Source: Fructilactobacillus myrtifloralis (GTDB lineage: Bacteria; Bacillota; Bacilli; Lactobacillales; Lactobacillaceae). Taken from it: a DNA stretch of 64,000 nt. Under the pieces are notes generated by a model. That model worked only from the letters and a program-made list of their open reading frames with translations, had not been told where the DNA came from and did no database searches. The DNA lies in assembly GCF_024029335.1 (NCBI RefSeq), contig NZ_CP097116.1:1116001-1180000 (forward strand), given 5' to 3'. The position numbers and the translations under genes are program-made. Positions 59,591-64,000 of the stretch are shown here, piece after piece (within the stretch, counting starts at the first letter, position 1; each line of letters opens with the position of its first letter).

Positions 59591-60652
59591 ATGTTTTTAG
59601 CACTCCGAGAAATTAAATATGCAAAGCTTCGATACGGTTTAATCATGACGATGATCCTTTTGATCAGCTACTTAATTTTTATTTTGACCAGCCTAGCGGT
59701 GGGATTAGCGTCGCAAAATACCCAAGCCCTTAAGAGTTGGCAACCGAAGAGCATTGTTTTGAACAAGAACGCCAACGTCAACATCGGACAGTCCCTGTTA
59801 TTGCAAAGCGATCTTGACAAGGCCCACTTCAATCCGCGGACAGAAGCGGTCGTCGGCAACGCCCCGGTGGTGGCCACCGGCAAACATGCCAAGGTATCGT
59901 CCCAGTTCATGGGACTTTATCCGCACCAGTACGTGGCCAAGCAGCTCCAGTTAACCAGTGGGCATGCGGCCCGGAACGCTCAGCAGGTGGTAGTAGACCA
60001 GAAATTCAAACAGACGGGCTATCAGCTTGGCGATCACCTGCAATTTAACGGCGGTTCCAACCGGTATCAAATCGTGGGGTTTGTGAAAAACGCGAAGTAT
60101 AACATTGCCCCGGTGGTCTACGGCTCGCTGTCAACCTGGCACACCTTACGCAACTTGGACGGCCGGTTTGCGGGGAGTGCGGTGCTCAGTCAACGCGCGC
60201 ACTTCCAGATTCCCAGTTCGCAACTACATAGCTATAAACCGCAAACGGTGATTAATAACCTGCCCGGGTATACCGCGCAGACGTTGACCTTTACCCTGAT
60301 GATTGGGTTTTTAATGATAATTTCGTTAATTATCATCGCCGTGTTTCTATACATCTTAACGATGCAGAAACTGCCGAACTATGCGGTGCTCCGGGCGCAA
60401 GGCATTCCGGCCCGGAAGTTGGTTAACGCCACGATCGCACAAACGGTAATCCTCGTTGTCAGTGGGATGGGGGCCGGCCTCTTGCTGACCTTAGTAACGC
60501 TCTTCGTGCTACCAGCAGCGGTGCCCGTGGCCATTAGTTGGCCCATCATGCTCGCAACGGTGGTTGGATTACTGGGCACTTCGATGTTAGGTGCCTGCTT
60601 ACCAGCCTTATTAATTGTGCAAATTGATCCCGCGGATGCGATTGGAGGATAA
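59591..60652 (+). CDS. ABC transporter permease (FtsX/MacB type)
   Basis: A 353-residue membrane protein: one N-terminal helix (LRYGLIMTMILLISYLIFIL), a large outer domain (about 45-215), and three C-terminal helices of the FtsX domain. Single-FtsX permease likely working as a dimer. gaggctt is 6 bases before the ATG; 2 bases separate it from the ATPase gene. Confidence 0.92.
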   Translation: MFLALREIKYAKLRYGLIMTMILLISYLIFILTSLAVGLASQNTQALKSWQPKSIVLNKNANVNIGQSLLLQSDLDKAHFNPRTEAVVGNAPVVATGKHAKVSSQFMGLYPHQYVAKQLQLTSGHAARNAQQVVVDQKFKQTGYQLGDHLQFNGGSNRYQIVGFVKNAKYNIAPVVYGSLSTWHTLRNLDGRFAGSAVLSQRAHFQIPSSQLHSYKPQTVINNLPGYTAQTLTFTLMIGFLMIISLIIIAVFLYILTMQKLPNYAVLRAQGIPARKLVNATIAQTVILVVSGMGAGLLLTLVTLFVLPAAVPVAISWPIMLATVVGLLGTSMLGACLPALLIVQIDPADAIGG

Positions 60653-60654
60653 CG

Positions 60655-61329
60655 ATGGCAACGATTGAACTAAACAACATTACGAAGGGGTTTGGAACGG
60701 CGACCAGTTCGGAACTCGTCTTAGACCACGTCAACTTTGTTAGTAACGCCGGGGAAGTCACCATTATTACTGGTCCGTCTGGTTCCGGCAAAAGTACGTT
60801 ACTGACAATTATGGGGGCGCTCCGGAATCCCGATGCGGGAGAAGTGTGGCTTTCCGGCACCCAGGTGAACCAGCTCAGCCAGCGGGACCAGGATCACTTC
60901 CGCCTAGAAAAAATTGGGTTTATTTTACAGGCCCACACCCTAGTGCCGTTTTTGACGGTTCACGACCAATTTCGGTTAGTTGATCAGGTCAAACCAACCG
61001 GGAATTTAACGCCCGCTCACCAACAGGAGCTTCTGGAAACCTTGGACATCGCCGACTTGAAAACGCACTATCCTGCTGAACTGTCCGGGGGCCAGAGCCA
61101 ACGGGTGGCCATTGCCCGGGGACTGTATACGCAACCAGAGTTAATCCTCGCGGATGAACCGACGGCGTCCCTTGATGAAGCTCGGGTCACGAAAGTGTGT
61201 GAGTTGCTGGCCGCCGCTGCCCGGGAGCAGGGGAAAACCGTGGTCATCGTGACCCACGACGACCGGATGTACCCCTACGCCGATCATCTCTATGAATTGC
61301 TAGACGGTCAGTTACGCCAACGTCGTTAA
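60655..61329 (+). CDS. ABC transporter ATP-binding protein
   Basis: A 224-residue ATPase of the MacB/LolD type: Walker A TGPSGSGKST, signature LSGGQSQRVA, Walker B LILADEPTASLD, H-loop VTHD. Partner of the FtsX permease just upstream. Together they likely export a toxic compound or peptide. Confidence 0.95.
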   Translation: MATIELNNITKGFGTATSSELVLDHVNFVSNAGEVTIITGPSGSGKSTLLTIMGALRNPDAGEVWLSGTQVNQLSQRDQDHFRLEKIGFILQAHTLVPFLTVHDQFRLVDQVKPTGNLTPAHQQELLETLDIADLKTHYPAELSGGQSQRVAIARGLYTQPELILADEPTASLDEARVTKVCELLAAAAREQGKTVVIVTHDDRMYPYADHLYELLDGQLRQRR

Positions 61330-61333
61330 AAAT

Positions 61334-61366
61334 AAAAGACCGCGCCTTATGGGCGCGGTCTTTTTT
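61334..61366. terminator. Terminator, ABC operon / tRNA-Asn
   Basis: GACCGCGCC (61338-61346) pairs with GGCGCGGTC (61352-61360) between A and T runs; useful to both strands. Confidence 0.88.
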
Positions 61367-61374
61367 GTTACAAA

Positions 61375-61448
61375 CTGCTGTGGCTGGGCTCGAACCAGCG
61401 ACATCCTGATTAACAGTCAGGTGTTTCTACCAACTGAACTACACAGCA
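61375..61448 (-). tRNA. tRNA-Asn (anticodon GTT) with one extra base in the D-arm
   Basis: On the minus strand: acceptor TGCTGTG/CACAGCA with G discriminator; anticodon stem CCTGA/TCAGG, loop CTGTTAA; T-arm GCTGG/CCAGC. The D-arm reads GTTC, loop, then GAAAC where GAAC is expected, so one A bulges and the molecule is 74 nt before CCA instead of 73. No CCA is encoded. Confidence 0.88.
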
Positions 61449-61587
61449 AGAAGGTTTTTCCTAGTTTAACAATTTATTTCGGCTTTTGCAACGTTTAAAT
61501 GATAAAAATACGTAATTATTCGTTAATTAGTGATTTTAGTGCTATTTTAATTAAAAAACGTTAGTGATTAATGAGAGGAGGATTTCA

Positions 61588-62052
61588 ATGGCAGATTACA
61601 TTCACGAGCTTCGGCAGTTGGTGGGGCACCGACCGTTGATTTTGACCACCGCGGCGGGTGCCTTATTAAACGCGCAGCAGGAAGTCTTACTGCAGGAACG
61701 AACGGGGTACAACGATTGGTGTTTTCCGGGTGGTTACATGGAATATGGTGAACGAATCGTGGCGACCCTAAAACGAGAATTTAAAGAAGATGCCGGTCTT
61801 GCGGTTGCCCCGGTGCGGTTGTTGCACATTTTTGATGGCGATTGTTTTAAATATCCCAATGGTGACGAAGTTCAGTGCATTACACACTTTTACTTAGTCC
61901 GGCAGACCGGAGGGCACCTACTGCGCCAGCAGACCACAGAAACCAGCGCCGTGCGGTATTTTCCCTTAACCGCGTTGCCCCCGTTTTTTAACCAGCAATC
62001 CGAGAAGATGGCCCAGGCCGTTTGCGACTACGTGAACCACCGTTCGAGGTAA
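61588..62052 (+). CDS. Nudix hydrolase
   Basis: A 154-residue hydrolase of nucleoside diphosphates linked to a moiety X. The Nudix box is GGYMEYGERIVATLKREF followed by KEDAGL, with one conservative Glu-to-Asp change. The ATG at 61588 follows gaggagg; an upstream ATG (61564) has none. Convergent with the PhoP-like regulator gene, with 5 bases between. Substrate unknown. Confidence 0.9.
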   Translation: MADYIHELRQLVGHRPLILTTAAGALLNAQQEVLLQERTGYNDWCFPGGYMEYGERIVATLKREFKEDAGLAVAPVRLLHIFDGDCFKYPNGDEVQCITHFYLVRQTGGHLLRQQTTETSAVRYFPLTALPPFFNQQSEKMAQAVCDYVNHRSR

Positions 62053-62057
62053 TGCGC

Positions 62058-62780
62058 TCAATCTTTCGGCTGGGGATCATCAGTAACAAAGTGATAACCA
62101 AAGCCCCGGACCGTTTGAATGTAGTCGGGATGCTTAGGATCAGCTTCAATTTTATCGCGGAGGTGACTGATGTGGATGTCGACCATCCGTGACGTTTCGG
62201 AAATGTCGTAACGATCACCCCACACCCCCGCAAGTAACTGCGTCCGACTGAGGACCTGCGGAGCGTGCTCAATTAAATAGAGGAGCAGTTTTAATTCCTT
62301 GGGAGTTAGCCCTAAGTCCTGGTCGTTGCGAAAGGCCTTGTATTTTTGCCGGTCAATCACCACGTCGGCAAACTGCAGGCGGTCTTTGGTTGGGGACTGG
62401 GGAGCTTGTGATTCTTTCAAGCGCTGGTAGAGCCGGTGCTTTTGTTCAAACCGGGCGATAAGCTCCGCGGCCGGCCAGGGAGCGGGGACATAGTCGTCTA
62501 AACCGGTTTGAAAAATGGCGGTGGCAGCTTCTGTTGAATTGGCCAAACTGAGGATGGGCACTTGGTAGTGGTGCCGCACGTCGCTGAGAACGGACTGATA
62601 TTCGGCAAAGGGAAAGGCGGTTAAATCCCACAGTAAACCAACGCTTTGTTTGCGCTGCATTAACGTCTCCACCTGGGTTGGATCGTCAATGGTATCAACA
62701 AAGTATTGTTGGTCGTTAAAGGCCTGGCTCAGCTCAATGGCTAATCGGAGTTGGTTGGTTACTAACGTTATGTGTTGCAC
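62058..62780 (-). CDS. PhoP-like response regulator with degenerate receiver
   Basis: A 240-residue OmpR/PhoB-type regulator. The C-terminal winged helix is complete (LTPKELKLLLYLIEHAPQVL, VWGDRYD, MVDIHISHLRDKIE, IQTVRGFGYHF). The receiver lacks the acidic pair at its start (TLVTNQLRLA where VDDE-like residues are usual); a possible acceptor Asp is in LLWDLTAFP. It is divergent from pstS with Pho-box repeats between, which supports a phosphate role. No histidine kinase gene is adjacent in the window. Confidence 0.88.
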   Translation of the reverse strand: MQHITLVTNQLRLAIELSQAFNDQQYFVDTIDDPTQVETLMQRKQSVGLLWDLTAFPFAEYQSVLSDVRHHYQVPILSLANSTEAATAIFQTGLDDYVPAPWPAAELIARFEQKHRLYQRLKESQAPQSPTKDRLQFADVVIDRQKYKAFRNDQDLGLTPKELKLLLYLIEHAPQVLSRTQLLAGVWGDRYDISETSRMVDIHISHLRDKIEADPKHPDYIQTVRGFGYHFVTDDPQPKD

Positions 62781-62796
62781 ACGCTCACCTCAATTA

Positions 62797-62850
62797 TTTA
62801 CATAATCTTTACATAAAGCACACAGCACCTTTACATAATGATATTATACT
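62797..62850 (+). promoter_or_regulatory. Pho-box array and pstS -10 region
   Basis: TTTACATAA occurs at 62797-62805, 62808-62816 and 62830-62838, i.e. in phase with an 11-base period, with one degenerate unit between the last two. TATACT at 62845-62850 is the probable -10. Direct repeats of TT(T/A)ACA at 11 bases are the known PhoP-binding pattern of Firmicutes. Confidence 0.8.
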
Positions 62851-62890
62851 TGGTTTTGTAACGAAATGCAGAAATGAGATGGAGGCGCGT

Positions 62891-63757
62891 ATGCGATTGG
62901 GAAAGGGACTGGCCATTGGGTTAGTGGCGACGAGCTGTTTGTTGTTAAGCGGATGCGGAACCAAGAATAAAGAGCACGCCGTGACCGCCGTGGGATCAAC
63001 GGCCATGCAGCCGTTGGTGCAAAAGGCTGGGAGTGATTTTCAACAGCAGAATCAACAGTATACGGTGACCGTCCAGGGGGGCGGTTCCGGAACTGGACTG
63101 AGCCAGGCGGAAACCGGCGCGGTTAACATTGGGAATTCGGATATCTTTGCGGAGCAAAAGGACGGGATTCACGCTGACCGCCTTCAGGACCACCGGGTCG
63201 CTGTCGTGGGCATCGCACCCGTTAGTAACGAACACAACGGGGTCAACAACCTGACGCAACGTCAACTAGCGGCCATCTTTACGGGCAAGATTAAAAACTG
63301 GAAGGAAGTGGGGGGCAAAGACCTCCCCATCATCGTGATTAACCGAGCCCAGGGGAGCGGAACCCGGAAAACCTTTGAAGCTAAGGTTTTAAAGGGACAA
63401 CAACCGGTCAAGAGTCAGGAACAGGACTCAAACGGGACGGTTAAAAAGATTGTCCAAAACACACCGGGCACGATTAGTTATCTATCGTTACCCTACTTAA
63501 ACCGCGAACTGCAAACGGTCAAGGTGGATGGGGTCGCTCCCACCCCGCGCAACATTACGACGAATAAGTGGAAAATTTGGTCGTATGAACACATGTATAC
63601 CTCCAAACAACCTAGCAAACCAACCCAAGCGTTTCTAGCGTACCTCATGTCGAAACCGGTCCAGGCTAAATTGGTCAAGGAAGCTGGGTACGTCAGTATC
63701 CACGACATGAAGGTGCACATGACTCCCGATGATCGGGTACTTCCTGGGAACCAATAA
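62891..63757 (+). CDS. pstS: Phosphate-binding lipoprotein PstS
   Basis: A 288-residue substrate-binding protein of the phosphate ABC importer. Lipoprotein signal with LLSGC box. Phosphate-site motifs AVGSTAMQPLV, GGGSGTGLSQ, NIGNSD and NRAQGSGTRKTFE. The ATG at 62891 follows ggagg; the ATG at 62879 overlaps it. First gene of a pst operon under the Pho boxes; pstC follows after 11 bases. Confidence 0.97.
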   Translation: MRLGKGLAIGLVATSCLLLSGCGTKNKEHAVTAVGSTAMQPLVQKAGSDFQQQNQQYTVTVQGGGSGTGLSQAETGAVNIGNSDIFAEQKDGIHADRLQDHRVAVVGIAPVSNEHNGVNNLTQRQLAAIFTGKIKNWKEVGGKDLPIIVINRAQGSGTRKTFEAKVLKGQQPVKSQEQDSNGTVKKIVQNTPGTISYLSLPYLNRELQTVKVDGVAPTPRNITTNKWKIWSYEHMYTSKQPSKPTQAFLAYLMSKPVQAKLVKEAGYVSIHDMKVHMTPDDRVLPGNQ

Positions 63758-63768
63758 AGGAGGAACAG

Positions 63769-64000
63769 ATGAATAATATTCAAAAGAAATTAGTGCAGCC
63801 GAGTGCGGCGACCCATCAGGACCGCCGGGGGCGCCTCATCAGTTTTATCTGCGTGAGCTTTATCATGGTTTTAACGGTTGCCATCATTGGCTTTATCGCC
63901 ATTCACGGGCTAGCCACCTTTACTGAGAATCACATTTCCGTGTGGGACTTTCTTACCAAGAGTGATTGGAATCCTGGCCAAATGGGACCAAACGGCAAGC
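63769..64000 (+). CDS. pstC: Phosphate ABC transporter permease PstC, cut by window edge
   Basis: The first 77 codons only. Cytoplasmic start (MNNIQKKLVQPSAATHQD), then a long membrane helix (LISFICVSFIMVLTVAIIGF) and the outer segment FLTKSDWNPGQ, which is typical for PstC. aaaggagg is 5 bases before the ATG. The rest lies outside the window. Confidence 0.9.
   Translation, partial: MNNIQKKLVQPSAATHQDRRGRLISFICVSFIMVLTVAIIGFIAIHGLATFTENHISVWDFLTKSDWNPGQMGPNGK

Overview
The window looks like the chromosome of a member of the Lactobacillaceae. The support is consistent Shine-Dalgarno sites, a pyrF-pyrE pair behind a PyrR-type attenuator, a compact fab/acc operon, adhP plus bifunctional adhE, short KxxKxG-like signal peptides, PurBox and Pho-box style control, and a type II-A CRISPR-Cas locus. 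The species cannot be named from the sequence alone. Base composition is moderate over most of the window and turns clearly AT-rich in csn2, in the CRISPR spacers and above all in the three genes after the array (about 50.0-51.95 kb), which suggests recent horizontal acquisition of that block.

Layout. 0-10 kb: truncated MFS transporter, pyrF-pyrE, a large two-enzyme cell-wall hydrolase with six SH3-like repeats, two membrane proteins of unknown role, an aldo/keto reductase, and a stand-alone acyl carrier protein gene next to an Sfp-type phosphopantetheinyl transferase. 10-18.5 kb: MFS transporter, purA, a tyrosine-phosphatase-like gene, purB, fumC, a YczE-like membrane protein and a 56-residue small ORF. 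18.6-29.3 kb: complete fatty-acid operon fabZ-fabH-acpP-fabD-fabG-fabF-accB-fabZ2-accC-accD-accA-fabI, followed by biotin ligase and a TetR-type regulator. No MarR-type FabT is present. 29.4-36.8 kb: cold-shock protein, quinone-reductase-like flavoprotein, ThiD/PdxK-like kinase, several small proteins, RNase HI, an acetyltransferase, a BCCT transporter that appears to start at ATT, a universal stress protein, a DNA glycosylase and tRNA-Pro. 37-42.9 kb: adhP, adhE, an MFS transporter and an alpha/beta hydrolase.

43-52 kb is the defence region. Cas9, an antisense tracrRNA between cas9 and cas1, cas1, cas2, csn2 and an array of 11 repeats with 10 spacers of 30 nt are followed directly by a separate three-gene operon with its own promoter: a small ThsB-like TIR protein, a caspase-like protease with an intact His-Cys pair, and a second canonical TIR protein. 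This arrangement fits a caspase-effector Thoeris-type system (TIR enzymes make a nucleotide signal that switches on a protease), here with two different TIR genes and linked to CRISPR. It is the most interesting element in the window.

52-64 kb: two NAD(P)-binding proteins, an acyltransferase, an M50-type membrane protease, a TPM-domain/LemA pair, a lipoprotein, a TetR-controlled ABC exporter with two operator copies, tRNA-Asn with an odd D-arm, a Nudix hydrolase, and a PhoP-like regulator divergent from pstS-pstC with phased Pho boxes between them. No gene-free stretch exceeds 300 bases.
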